Shown here: positions 1 through 8,481 of the stretch, piece after piece
Layout of the letters: every line of letters starts with the position of its first letter
Position numbering within the stretch: position 1 is the first letter of the stretch
Assembly: GCF_014287585.1 (NCBI RefSeq)
Contig: NZ_JACOOJ010000004.1
Location: 62,001-126,000 of the forward strand
DNA from: Parabacteroides hominis
Lineage (GTDB): Bacteria > Bacteroidota > Bacteroidia > Bacteroidales > Tannerellaceae
Direction of reading: 5' to 3'
Length of the DNA: 64,000 nt
Position numbers and translations under genes: made by a program
Notes under the pieces: model-generated
What the model was told of the DNA's origin: nothing
Seen by the model: the letters and a program-made list of their open reading frames with translations, nothing else
Database searches by the model: none

Positions 1-2
1 AA

Positions 3-1850
3 AAGGAAGCGACATTCTTTATTCAGGACATATACGAAGGAGAGGGTTTGAAGGGCATTCCTCGCGGAACGGTTAAGTCACTGCGCCTGCATGCTTACGA
101 ATATGCGTATGTAAAGACCCGTTCCGACCATAACTGGCACGGAATCCAGTCTGGTTGGGATATCAAACGTATGTTGGGTACGGTTCCTGTTGAAGAAGAC
201 GGTTCCGTGATCTTCAAAGCTCCGGCAAACACTCCGATCTCCATCCAACCTTTGGATAAGGACGGTGTGGCTATCCAGTGGATGCGTAGCTGGGTAACCG
301 GTCAGCCGGGCGAAGTGGTTTCCTGTATCGGTTGCCACGAAGACCAGAACCAGATCGCGATCCCGAAACGTGTGATCGCTTCACAGAAAGCTCCGTCTGC
401 CTTGACTCTGCCCGAAGGAGGTACTCGCTCCTTTACGTTCGACCTGGAAATGCAGCCGATCCTGGATCGCGCTTGTATCGCCTGTCATAATGGTGAAGGA
501 AAAGCGTTCGACCTGCGTGGCGGGAAGAAAGACAAGTTGGGCTATGGCACGTCTTATCTGAACCTGCATCCGTACGTACACCGCCAGGGTGGTGAAGGTG
601 ATATGGTCGTCTTGCAACCGTACGAATATCATCCCAACACGAGCGAACTCGTTCGTCTGTTGAAGAAAGGTCACCACAATGTGAAGCTGACAGATAAGGA
701 ATGGAAGACCCTTTACAACTGGATCGATTACAATGCTCCTGATAAAGGTTATTTCAATGCTAACGTGCTGGAAATGCTTCCTTATAAAGGATTCGACCAG
801 ATCAAGCGTCGTAAGGAATTGACCGATAAGTATGCAAACGGAGCCGGTGTGGACTGGAAGAAGGAAATCGCCGACTATGCGGATTATCTGAAGAAGCAAG
901 GCCCGATCACTCCGGTAATGCCAGAAAAGGCTGCTCCTGTAAAGGAAAAGACCGTGAAGGCTAAAGGCTGGCCTTTCGGGTCCGACCGGATCAAGGAAAT
1001 GCTGGCTAAGGAAACCGAAACCCGTAAGGTGGTTGAAATCGCTCCGGGTGTGAAAGTCAATTTCGTCCGTATTCCGGCCGGAGAATTCGTGATGGGTAGC
1101 TATCGTGGCGAACCGGATGCTTATCCTACTGCCAAGGTGAAGATCGACAAAGGCTTCTGGATGGCCGAGTTGGAAACGACGAACGAACAGTTCAACGTTG
1201 TCTTCCCGGATCATGACAGCCGTTTCGTTGACCAGCAGTGGAAAGACCATGTGAACCAGGGTTATCCGGCTAATAAACCGGAACAACCGGTGATCCGTGT
1301 CAGCTACAACGATGCTATGGAATTCTGCCAGAAACTGAGCGAAAAGACAGGTCTCAAGATCACGCTTCCGACAGAAGCGCAGTGGGAATGGGCTTGCCGC
1401 GCCGGTAGCGACCAGGACTTCTGGTATGGTGACATGCACACAGACTTCGGTAAGAAGGACAACCTGGCGGACAAGACAACCTTGTTGCTTGCCGTTTACG
1501 GTGTAGACCCTCAGCCGATGGCTAAGACGAACCCGTGGTACAAATACTATACCTTCCTTCCGAAAGAAGAGAGTGTAGACGATGGTAACCTGGTTCAGGT
1601 TGGCGGCAAGGCATACGAAGCCAATCCGTTCGGTCTGTACAGCATGCACGGAAACGTAGCCGAATGGACCCGTTCCGACTATGTATCGTATCCGTATAAT
1701 GAGAAGACGAAAGAGACATCCGAATACAAGGTTGCCCGTGGCGGTTCTTACATCGACCGTCCGAAGTATGCGGCTTCCTACACGCGTAAAGCTTACTATC
1801 CGTACCAGCGTGTGTTCAATGTCGGTTTCCGTATGATCATTGAAGATTGA
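3..1850 (+). CDS. HzsA-like di-haem cytochrome c / FGE-sulfatase-domain protein (5' end missing)
   Basis: The frame is open to the left edge, so the N-terminus lies outside the window; the TTG at 48 is only an internal codon. What is seen: a stretch resembling the middle domain of hydrazine synthase alpha-subunit-like proteins, two c-type haem motifs (CIGCH at 324-338, CIACH at 474-488), a linker, and from about 1060 a formylglycine-generating-enzyme (SUMF1/EgtB/PvdO) domain with MHGNVAEW and the terminal ARGGSY...GFRM pattern. Family knowledge says such proteins are exported, bind haem covalently and may use the FGE fold for binding or non-haem iron chemistry. The next gene is a haem-attachment protein, which fits a periplasmic cytochrome. 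The substrate is unknown. I do not infer hydrazine chemistry: only the fold is shared. Confidence 0.8.
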   Translation, partial: KEATFFIQDIYEGEGLKGIPRGTVKSLRLHAYEYAYVKTRSDHNWHGIQSGWDIKRMLGTVPVEEDGSVIFKAPANTPISIQPLDKDGVAIQWMRSWVTGQPGEVVSCIGCHEDQNQIAIPKRVIASQKAPSALTLPEGGTRSFTFDLEMQPILDRACIACHNGEGKAFDLRGGKKDKLGYGTSYLNLHPYVHRQGGEGDMVVLQPYEYHPNTSELVRLLKKGHHNVKLTDKEWKTLYNWIDYNAPDKGYFNANVLEMLPYKGFDQIKRRKELTDKYANGAGVDWKKEIADYADYLKKQGPITPVMPEKAAPVKEKTVKAKGWPFGSDRIKEMLAKETETRKVVEIAPGVKVNFVRIPAGEFVMGSYRGEPDAYPTAKVKIDKGFWMAELETTNEQFNVVFPDHDSRFVDQQWKDHVNQGYPANKPEQPVIRVSYNDAMEFCQKLSEKTGLKITLPTEAQWEWACRAGSDQDFWYGDMHTDFGKKDNLADKTTLLLAVYGVDPQPMAKTNPWYKYYTFLPKEESVDDGNLVQVGGKAYEANPFGLYSMHGNVAEWTRSDYVSYPYNEKTKETSEYKVARGGSYIDRPKYAASYTRKAYYPYQRVFNVGFRMIIED

Positions 1851-1885
1851 TAATAAAGAGGTATAGATAATATCTATCAACCCAT

Positions 1886-1967
1886 AGAGAGCACAGATGT
1901 GGCAGATTGCCACGGATTATTTCATCAAACGATTAATCTGCGTACATTTGCCGCATCTGTGAACTCT
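1886..1967. repeat. Imperfect inverted repeat
   Basis: Arms 1886-1904 and 1949-1967 match at 16 of 19 positions around a 44-base loop. The wording (CACAGATG, CACGGATT, AATCTGCG) is the dispersed type common between Bacteroidetes genes and resembles pieces near 8390 and 39231. It can act as the terminator of the upstream gene, and its right half contains the next promoter. Confidence 0.6.
1943..1950 (+). promoter_or_regulatory. Bacteroidetes -7 element for ccsA/resB fusion
   Basis: TACATTTG matches TAnnTTTG and lies 30 bases before the ATG at 1981. The -33 region is only loosely conserved. Confidence 0.5.
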
Positions 1968-1980
1968 AATAAAAAAGTAA

Positions 1981-4416
1981 ATGAAAACAAATCTCGAAAG
2001 ATTTTTCTCCTCCTTTGTAACGACGATCGTCCTGTTACTGATTTATGCCTTTGGCCTGGCCGTTGCCACTTTCATCGAAAAGTATCACGGTACAGCAGCA
2101 GCCAAAGCAATGGTTTATTATTCCCCCCTGTTTTTCCTGCTCCAATTTCTTTTAGTCGTCAACTTCATAGCGGCTACCCTCAAGCACCAATACCTGAAAC
2201 GCGGCAAATGGGGTCTGATCCTGACTCATTTCGCCTTTATCATCATCCTTCTCGGCGCCCTGACTTCTTTCCTTTCCGGCGAAGAAGGAATCCTGCATCT
2301 GCGTGAAGGAGAGACAAGCAATCAGATTGCTGTCCGCACTTCCGAGGGCACGACCTTTCGCACCCTGCCTTTTTCCGTTGAACTGAAGAAATTTACCCTG
2401 ACCCGCTATCCCGGTTCCGCCAGTCCCTCTTCCTACGAGAGCGAAGTGATTGTCCATGTGGACGGAGAGGACCGCGAAGAACGGATCTTTATGAATAACG
2501 TATTGGATGTAAAAGGCTATCGTTTCTTCCAGGCCTCTTATGACCAGGATGAACACGGAACCATCCTTTCCGTCAACCGCGATGTGACGGGACGGAACAT
2601 CACCTACGCCGGCTACCTTCTGCTGGTTATCGGCCTGGTCCTTTGCCTGGTCGGCAAGGACTCCCGGTTCATGCGCCAGAGCCGCCGCCTGAAAGAACTG
2701 CGTAAGGCGACCGGCGTAACGGTCGTGTTGCTTGCGCTCCTTGCCGTTTCCCTGTCCGTAAATGCCAATGAGAAGGCTTCCCCGATGCTCGATGCCGTAC
2801 AAAAATATGTGGTAAGCCCGGAACATGCCGCTCTCTTCGGCGCCCTCCCGGTCCAGTCGGGCAGCGGTCGTATGATGCCGGTCAACACCTTCTCTTCGGA
2901 GATTCTTCGTAAACTCCATAAATCGGATAAGATCGGTAAACTCAATTCCGACCAGTTCCTTCTCAGCCTGCTTGCTATGCCGGATATGTGGATGCGCGTT
3001 CCCTTTATCGCCCTGTCCAATCCCGAACTGGCTGCCTACTATGATCTGACGGACGGCGAATGTGCCTATATCCAGGTGTTCGACAGCAACGGTAATTATA
3101 AGTTGCAGGAGAAGTTAGAGGAAGCCTATAACAAGATGCCAGCCCAGCGAACCCGTTTTGATAAAGACCTGATGAAGTTGGATGAGCAAATGAATATATT
3201 CCACCAACTGATTAACCACCAAATGCTGAACCTCTTCCCGAAAGAAAACGATCCGAATCATAAATGGTATGCGCCCGGTGACGACCTCTCTGCCTTTAGC
3301 GGCAAAGACTCCATGTTCGTCTCCCGTATCCTCGACTGGTATTTAGGCGAGGTACAGGAAGGCTTGAAGAGCGGCGATTGGGCGAAAGCCGATGAAGTGG
3401 TCGGCATGATCGGCACGTACCAGCAAGCTAAGAACAAGACGCTCGATATCAGCCCGAAGCGTATGCAGGCCGAATTGAAATATAACAAGATGGATGTTTT
3501 CCGCTATTGCAAGATCGGTTATCTGGTCTTAGGCGGACTGTTGCTGGCTCTTTCTTTCGCGATGCTGTTCCGCCGGAGCCGCTGGATAAAAGCTGTTATC
3601 TGGCTGTTGGGGATCGGTGTGCTGGTCGTCTTCCATTACCACATGGCCGGTATGGGGATGCGCTGGTATATCGGCGGCTATGCTCCCTGGAGCAATTCCT
3701 ATGAGACGATGGTCTATGTCGCATGGGCGACTGTCTTTGCCGGCCTCTTGTTCGTGCGCCGCAGTAAGATCACCTTTGCGTTGGCAACCCTGTTCGGCGG
3801 TATCATCCTCTTCGTGTCCGGCCTGAACTGGATGGACCCGGAGATCAATCCGCTCGTGCCAGTCCTGAAATCGCCGTGGCTGATGTTCCATGTGGCGGTC
3901 ATTGTCGCTGCTTACGGCTTCTTCGGCATCAGTTGCCTGATCGGGCTGACCAATATGGTGATGATGTCCGTTACCGGAAAAAAGAACAAAGAGATATTGA
4001 AAGCCCGTATCGCCGAACTGAGCATCGTGGGCGAGATGGCGCTTTGGGTGGGGCTTGCCCTGATGACTGTCGGTACTTTCCTCGGAGCTGTCTGGGCGAA
4101 TGAGTCCTGGGGCCGTTACTGGGGCTGGGATCCGAAGGAGACCTGGGCGTTGATCACGATGGTCGTGTATGCCGTAGTGACCCATCTCCACTTGGTGAAA
4201 CGCTGGAATAACCTCTGGTTGTTTAACCTGGCATCCGTTATCGCGTTCGCCTCCGTGCTGATGACCTTCTTCGGTGTCAATTATTTTCTGAGCGGAATGC
4301 ATTCATACGGTCAAAATGATAATGTGCATGGAATATTCACCTATCTTTATGTCGCCTTAGGGGTAGTCGTCGTCCTGGCTGTCCTTTCATACAGGAGATG
4401 GAAGACAAAGGTGTAA
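1981..4416 (+). CDS. ResB-CcsA fusion, System II cytochrome c maturation
   Basis: This membrane protein delivers haem across the inner membrane and attaches it to CxxCH motifs of exported cytochromes. The N-terminal third has ResB-like features: paired membrane segments at about residues 12-80, a periplasmic beta-rich stretch, and another membrane segment before GKDSRFM at about 225. After a hydrophilic domain of some 250 residues, the C-terminal 300 residues are CcsA-like with many membrane helices and the tryptophan-rich haem motif WGRYWGWDPKETWAL at about residue 710. At 811 residues it is the length of fused CcsBA proteins of Bacteroidetes and Epsilonproteobacteria. The clients are nearby: the di-haem protein before it, NrfA 4 kb on, and two peroxidases. 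Its start follows a promoter-bearing hairpin. Confidence 0.9.
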   Translation: MKTNLERFFSSFVTTIVLLLIYAFGLAVATFIEKYHGTAAAKAMVYYSPLFFLLQFLLVVNFIAATLKHQYLKRGKWGLILTHFAFIIILLGALTSFLSGEEGILHLREGETSNQIAVRTSEGTTFRTLPFSVELKKFTLTRYPGSASPSSYESEVIVHVDGEDREERIFMNNVLDVKGYRFFQASYDQDEHGTILSVNRDVTGRNITYAGYLLLVIGLVLCLVGKDSRFMRQSRRLKELRKATGVTVVLLALLAVSLSVNANEKASPMLDAVQKYVVSPEHAALFGALPVQSGSGRMMPVNTFSSEILRKLHKSDKIGKLNSDQFLLSLLAMPDMWMRVPFIALSNPELAAYYDLTDGECAYIQVFDSNGNYKLQEKLEEAYNKMPAQRTRFDKDLMKLDEQMNIFHQLINHQMLNLFPKENDPNHKWYAPGDDLSAFSGKDSMFVSRILDWYLGEVQEGLKSGDWAKADEVVGMIGTYQQAKNKTLDISPKRMQAELKYNKMDVFRYCKIGYLVLGGLLLALSFAMLFRRSRWIKAVIWLLGIGVLVVFHYHMAGMGMRWYIGGYAPWSNSYETMVYVAWATVFAGLLFVRRSKITFALATLFGGIILFVSGLNWMDPEINPLVPVLKSPWLMFHVAVIVAAYGFFGISCLIGLTNMVMMSVTGKKNKEILKARIAELSIVGEMALWVGLALMTVGTFLGAVWANESWGRYWGWDPKETWALITMVVYAVVTHLHLVKRWNNLWLFNLASVIAFASVLMTFFGVNYFLSGMHSYGQNDNVHGIFTYLYVALGVVVVLAVLSYRRWKTKV

Positions 4417-4430
4417 AACATATATGTTTT
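4415..4430. repeat. 16-base perfect palindrome after ccs gene
   Basis: AAAACATATATGTTTT begins inside the stop codon of the ResB-CcsA gene, and AAACATATATAT follows 7 bases later. It could be a weak terminator or an operator; no T-run supports strong termination. Confidence 0.4.
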
Positions 4431-4510
4431 GAAAGCGAAACATATATATATTAAATTAGAGAGAACTGATAACGAATAAAAATAGTACGAACACTTAAAA
4501 TTAATTAGTC

Positions 4511-4825
4511 ATGAGAACATTTAATCATGTCGGTATCGTAACGACAGAACAAGTAGAAGGGGCTATGTTTAACGAAGGCCTGAGTGTATGGTTGACAGAC
4601 TACAGCAAAAGTCCGAACCGCATCGAATTCCTGAAATTTGAAGAAGGAAGCTGCCTGCCCGAACTGGTACAGAAACAGGGACACATCGCTTACACTGTTC
4701 CTTCTCTGGAAGAAGAACTGAAAGGCAAGAAAGTGATCTTTGGCCCGGCTGTATGCGACGAACATCTGACGATCGCTTTCATCGAAGAAGAAGGTATCGC
4801 CATCGAAATCATGGAAATCAAATAA
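4511..4825 (+). CDS. Short VOC-superfamily (glyoxalase/epimerase-like) protein
   Basis: A 104-residue protein with vicinal-oxygen-chelate features: FNHVGI at residues 4-9, RIEFL at 37-41, GHIAYTV at 57-63 and IAIEIMEI at the C-terminus. His6, Glu39, His58 and a Glu at 99 or 102 are the expected metal ligands. Usual single-domain members have about 130 residues; here the first beta-alpha-beta unit is shortened. It lies directly before dhaK with a 35-base gap, so it is likely co-transcribed. Triose phosphates break down to methylglyoxal, so a glyoxalase role beside dihydroxyacetone kinase is a reasonable inference, but an epimerase role is equally open. Confidence 0.7.
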   Translation: MRTFNHVGIVTTEQVEGAMFNEGLSVWLTDYSKSPNRIEFLKFEEGSCLPELVQKQGHIAYTVPSLEEELKGKKVIFGPAVCDEHLTIAFIEEEGIAIEIMEIK

Positions 4826-4860
4826 TAACATTAATAACTTAAATGAAGGAGGAAAATACC

Positions 4861-5877
4861 ATGTCAGACATGAAGACAAAATTCATAAATGATCCTGAAC
4901 AGATAACACCCGAATTGTTGGAAGGTTATGTATTGGCATACCCTGACCAGGTAAAATTAGGGGGTGAGAATATCGTTGTACGTGCTAACCCGAAGAGTGA
5001 AGACAAAGTCGCTATCGTCACTTTAGGCGGTTCCGGCCACGAACCTGCATTGAGCGGATTCGTAGGCGAAGGCATGCTTGACTGTTCCGTTGTAGGAGAC
5101 GTATTCGCTGCTCCCGGTGCACAACGCCTGTTCCAGGCTTTGCAGTTGATGAAACGTGAAGCCGGTATCCTGTTGGTTGTCCTGAACCATTCGGGCGACG
5201 TGATGAGTGCAAACATGGCTTGCCAGTTGGCAGAACGTGTAGGCATCAAAGTGAAACAAGTGTTGACACACGATGATATCAGTGCCGGTATTGGCGCTAA
5301 CACCGAAGACCGCCGCGGTTTGGCCGGTTGCGTGCCTTTGTATAAGATATTAGGTGCTGCATCCGAAGAAGGCAAATCGCTTGACGAACTGGTTGAGATC
5401 GCAGAACGCTATAACAAAAACGTTGCTACCCTGGCCGTTGCCATGCGCTCTTGCACGCATCCGCAGAACGGCGGTACGATCACCGACCTGCCCCAGGGCA
5501 TCATGGAGATCGGTATGGGACAGCACGGCGAAGGCGGTGGTGGACAGACACCGCTTGTCTCTGCCGATGATACTGCAGCCCAGATGGTAGACCTCCTTTG
5601 CCAGCAGCTCCAGCCGAAAGCAGGCGACAAGATGCTGCTAATCATTAACGGCGTAGGAGCGACGACCCACATGGAGTTAAACATCATCTTCCGTAAAGCC
5701 TACAAGGAACTGGAAGCCCGTGGCCTTCAGGTTGCAGTAAGCCGTATCCAGGAAATCCTGACCGTACAGGAACAAGCCGGTTTCCAGATGATCATGGCTA
5801 TCCTCGACGAAGACCATATCGACTATCTGAAAAACAAACGTGCTGATGCACCTTACTGGACAACAATCGGTAAATAA
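4861..5877 (+). CDS. dhaK: Dihydroxyacetone kinase, substrate-binding subunit DhaK
   Basis: DhaK binds dihydroxyacetone covalently as a hemiaminal on a histidine and receives phosphate from the DhaL-bound nucleotide. GGSGHEPALSGFVGEGML near the N-terminus and GMGQHGEGG at about residue 220, which holds the probable hemiaminal His, are diagnostic. The length, 338 residues, is normal. An ATG at 4843 is in frame, but AAGGAGG at 4845-4851 is an ideal ribosome site for the ATG at 4861, which I choose. dhaL follows after 7 bases. No DhaM phosphotransfer subunit is present in the window. Confidence 0.93.
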   Translation: MSDMKTKFINDPEQITPELLEGYVLAYPDQVKLGGENIVVRANPKSEDKVAIVTLGGSGHEPALSGFVGEGMLDCSVVGDVFAAPGAQRLFQALQLMKREAGILLVVLNHSGDVMSANMACQLAERVGIKVKQVLTHDDISAGIGANTEDRRGLAGCVPLYKILGAASEEGKSLDELVEIAERYNKNVATLAVAMRSCTHPQNGGTITDLPQGIMEIGMGQHGEGGGGQTPLVSADDTAAQMVDLLCQQLQPKAGDKMLLIINGVGATTHMELNIIFRKAYKELEARGLQVAVSRIQEILTVQEQAGFQMIMAILDEDHIDYLKNKRADAPYWTTIGK

Positions 5878-5884
5878 ACGAGAT

Positions 5885-6499
5885 ATGAAACAACTGACTA
5901 TCGAGAACTTCAAGGCGATGCTGGACAACGCCTTGAAGAACATCAAAGAACGCGAAGACGAATTTTCTAAACTGGATGCTGTTATCGGTGACGGCGACCA
6001 CGGCCAGGCGATCGTGACGGCTATGTCCGCCATCGTGGCTACGGCCCGGAAAGGAACGGAATTCAAAGCCATGCTGAACGATATGGGCTTTGACGTCATG
6101 TTGCAGGTAAGCGGTTCCACCAGTACGCTGTTGGGTGCTTTCTTCTTAGGAATGAGCGACCATGCTTCCGGAACGGAACTGGATGCTGCAGGAGTGAAGG
6201 CCCTGTTTGCCGGTGGCCTTGCCAACGTGCAGAAACAGACGAAAGCCCAGAAAGGCGACAAGACCATGATGGACGCCCTGATCCCAGCCGTGGAGGCTAT
6301 CCAGGCATGTCCTTCGGACGACATCAAGGAAATCCTCGAAGCCGGAGCAAAAGCCGCCCTTGCCGGTGCTGCAGCGACAGTAGAGATGAAAGCCAACTTC
6401 GGCCGTGCCCGTAATTATGGCGAACGTTCCATCGGTTATGCCGACAGCGGCGCCACCTCTTGGAGTTGTATGTTCGAATCGTTTGCAAAAGCGCTTTGA
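5885..6499 (+). CDS. dhaL: Dihydroxyacetone kinase, nucleotide-binding subunit DhaL
   Basis: DhaL carries the ADP/ATP and two Mg ions held by aspartates. VIGDGDHGQAI near residue 35 supplies those aspartates, GSTSTLLGAFFLGM is the phosphate-binding turn, and KGDKTMMDAL is the next conserved loop. The protein has 204 residues, the usual length. The start is the ATG 7 bases after dhaK; an in-frame ATG at 5840 lies inside dhaK and is rejected. In E. coli this subunit is re-phosphorylated by the PTS through DhaM; with no DhaM here, exchange of ATP is the likelier mode, as in single-chain kinases. Confidence 0.93.
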   Translation: MKQLTIENFKAMLDNALKNIKEREDEFSKLDAVIGDGDHGQAIVTAMSAIVATARKGTEFKAMLNDMGFDVMLQVSGSTSTLLGAFFLGMSDHASGTELDAAGVKALFAGGLANVQKQTKAQKGDKTMMDALIPAVEAIQACPSDDIKEILEAGAKAALAGAAATVEMKANFGRARNYGERSIGYADSGATSWSCMFESFAKAL

Positions 6500-6536
6500 G
6501 AAATTAAGAATTAAGGATTAAAAATTAAGAAAGGAA
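6500..6536. repeat. AT-rich AATTAAG-type tandem repeat
   Basis: Degenerate copies of ATTAAGAATTAAGGATTAAA fill the gap between dhaL and the aldolase gene. This is a common Bacteroidetes spacer repeat. Confidence 0.55.
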
Positions 6537-6543
6537 AAAAGCT

Positions 6544-7416
6544 ATGGCTGATATGGATGGGTTCAGAGAAGCGAATAATTTCGGCTTCGGACAGACTTCC
6601 CAGTTTGATAATTTTCATGTAAAAGGTGCGTCTAACTACTCTTGGGGTATGAAAGACCGTCTTTCCCGTATCTTCAACCCGAAAACAGGCCGTGCCGTCA
6701 TGTTGGCGTTCGACCACGGGTTTATCATGGGGCCGACTTCAGGTTTGGAACGTATCGACCTGAACATCGTTCCCCTTGTACAGTATGCCGACTGTATCAT
6801 GTGTACACGCGGCATCTTGCAGACTTCTATCCCCGCCAACATCAACAAGCCCGTTTGCCTCCGTTCGGATGCCGGTTCGACGATCCTGACGGAACTGAAC
6901 CGTAATGTCCTGATCGACGTCGAAGATGCGATCCGTTGCAATGCTTCCGCTTTGGCAGTCATGTTCTCTGCCGGCGACGGCGACCAGGAAGCTATCACGG
7001 CTGCCAACTTAGTGGAGGCTGTCGATATGGGTAACCGCTACGGCATCCCGGTTATGGGTGTGACGGCTGTCGGCAAACAGATGGCGCGTGACTCCCGTTA
7101 CTTCGCATTGGCATCACGCGTATGCGCCGAGAACGGAGCTGCTATCGTGAAGACCTACTACTGCGACGGCTTCGAGAAAGTAGCTGCTGCCTGCCCGGTT
7201 CCCGTAGTGATCGCCGGAGGTAAGAAACTGCCTGAGAAGGAAGCGCTCGAACTCTGCTATAACGCCGTTAACGACGGGGCTGCCGGTGTCGATATGGGAC
7301 GTAACGTGTTCCAGAGCGAAAACCCGGCTGCCATGATCCAGGCTGTACACGCTGTCGTACACGAAGGCTTGACACCGGAACAAGGTTTTGAAATGTTCAA
7401 GGATTTGTCAAAATAA
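6544..7416 (+). CDS. LsrF-type class I aldolase / thiolase
   Basis: A DeoC/FbaB-type TIM barrel with AFDHGF at about residue 57, GDGDQEAI, and AIVKTYYCDGF whose Lys is the Schiff-base residue in LsrF; IAGGKK and GAAGVDMGRNVFQ form the phosphate-binding end. The family includes LsrF (phospho-AI-2 thiolase) and class I fructose-bisphosphate aldolases, and the whole length matches LsrF best by memory. No LsrK, LsrR, LsrG or Lsr transporter is nearby. Next to DhaKL, a reaction that uses or makes dihydroxyacetone phosphate is an attractive inference. The lipoprotein gene follows after 6 bases, so the genes are one operon. Confidence 0.8.
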   Translation: MADMDGFREANNFGFGQTSQFDNFHVKGASNYSWGMKDRLSRIFNPKTGRAVMLAFDHGFIMGPTSGLERIDLNIVPLVQYADCIMCTRGILQTSIPANINKPVCLRSDAGSTILTELNRNVLIDVEDAIRCNASALAVMFSAGDGDQEAITAANLVEAVDMGNRYGIPVMGVTAVGKQMARDSRYFALASRVCAENGAAIVKTYYCDGFEKVAAACPVPVVIAGGKKLPEKEALELCYNAVNDGAAGVDMGRNVFQSENPAAMIQAVHAVVHEGLTPEQGFEMFKDLSK

Positions 7417-7422
7417 GAGGTC

Positions 7423-8310
7423 ATGCGTAAATTAGTAACCTATCTCTGTTCCGCATTGTTGCTGGTAACCGCTACTTCCTGCGAGAAGAAGACAGAAAAA
7501 TTGCTGTTGGGCGGTTCCGGCTGGAACAAGATCGTGATCATCGATAAGAACACCAAGCAGGTAGAGTGGGAACATCCCCTTGAAAAAGGTTGGGAATGCA
7601 ACTCGGCTGTTGCCACTCCCGACGGGAACATCCTCTTCGCCTATGCCAGGGGAGCGAAGCTGATCGACCGGAACCATCAGGAGATCTGGGATATCGCTGC
7701 TCCCGATACTTGCGAGATGCAGACGGCCCGTGTGTTGCCCGACGGCAACTACCTGTTAGGCTGGGTAGGACATCCGGCTGTCATCATGGAGGTAAGCCCG
7801 AAGGGAGAAATCCTGTCGCGTATCGAATACGAGACAGGCATCGAACATCCGCACGCCCAGTTCCGCCAGCTGAACAAGAATGCCCGCGGTAACTACCTGA
7901 TGCCCCTCTTTGCTACTTCCGACGTACGCGAGATCTCTCCGCGCGGCGAAGTCGTAAAGATCACCCGCCTCGAAGGAACGCCTTTCACGACATTGGCGTT
8001 GGCTAACGGGAACCATTGGGTTGCCTGTGGCGACGGCCACTCCCTGATGGAGGTGAACCTCGATAACGGCGAGGTGGCCCGGCGTTACGGTGAGAACGAT
8101 ATCAAAGGCGTCCGCCTCTTCTTCGTGGCCGGCTTGCTTCCTGCAAAGGATGGTGGCCTGTACGTCTGCAACTGGCAGGGACATGACAAGAACGCCGTAG
8201 AGGCCAACAGCCCCCAAGTGTTCGAAATCAACGATAAAGGTGAAGTGATCTGGAACCTGAACGACAATGAGAAGTTCGGTATGATTTCTACGATTAGCAC
8301 GATAGAATAA
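7423..8310 (+). CDS. Beta-propeller lipoprotein (PQQ/WD-like repeats)
   Basis: The N-terminus is a lipoprotein signal with Cys at residue 20 (TATSCEKK). The mature part has repeated blades with a G-N-x-L/W core: DGNILFAY, DGNYLLGW, RGNYLMPL, NGNHWVAC, GGLYVCNW, as in PQQ-like or arylsulfotransferase-like propellers. No catalytic residues can be assigned. It is the last gene of the dha operon and ends before a strong terminator, so it probably serves as surface or periplasmic binding partner of that pathway; this is inference from position only. Confidence 0.75.
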   Translation: MRKLVTYLCSALLLVTATSCEKKTEKLLLGGSGWNKIVIIDKNTKQVEWEHPLEKGWECNSAVATPDGNILFAYARGAKLIDRNHQEIWDIAAPDTCEMQTARVLPDGNYLLGWVGHPAVIMEVSPKGEILSRIEYETGIEHPHAQFRQLNKNARGNYLMPLFATSDVREISPRGEVVKITRLEGTPFTTLALANGNHWVACGDGHSLMEVNLDNGEVARRYGENDIKGVRLFFVAGLLPAKDGGLYVCNWQGHDKNAVEANSPQVFEINDKGEVIWNLNDNEKFGMISTISTIE

Positions 8311-8332
8311 GCCGTCTAAAGGTTTTGTAATT

Positions 8333-8410
8333 ACCGGACGCAGAACTGGCAGAGTGGCACAGAACAGAAAATGTGCCTATAGCGGTTATCTGCGTCCGGT
8401 TTATTTTTTT
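8333..8410 (+). terminator. Terminator of dha operon
   Basis: Perfect 12-base arms at 8333-8344 (ACCGGACGCAGA) and 8389-8400, with a smaller GGCAC/GTGCC hairpin in the loop, followed by a T-rich run from 8401. Confidence 0.75.
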
Positions 8411-8439
8411 TGACACATCTTTTATTTTGCTTATATTCG
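8409..8439 (+). promoter_or_regulatory. Promoter of nrfA
   Basis: TTTG at 8409-8412, 19 bases, then TATATTCG at 8432-8439, close to TTTG-N19-TAnnTTTG. It overlaps the T-run of the preceding terminator, so nrfA is separately transcribed. Confidence 0.6.
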
Positions 8440-8481
8440 CGGCGCGTAAGCAAATCAATTCAATAACTAAAGGGTAAAATA

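Noticed and set aside
3..1850. Hydrazine synthesis (anammox) function
   Set aside because: Only a fold-level resemblance to HzsA; no HzsB/C or hydrazine dehydrogenase in the window and the C-terminal domain is different.
381..1913. 510-residue minus-strand ORF
   Set aside because: Shadow of the haem/FGE gene on the plus strand; no recognisable motifs, while the plus-strand frame has CxxCH and FGE signatures.
6544..7416. AI-2 (lsr) quorum-signal operon
   Set aside because: Only an LsrF-like protein is present; LsrK, LsrR, LsrG and the transporter are missing, and the neighbours are DhaKL.
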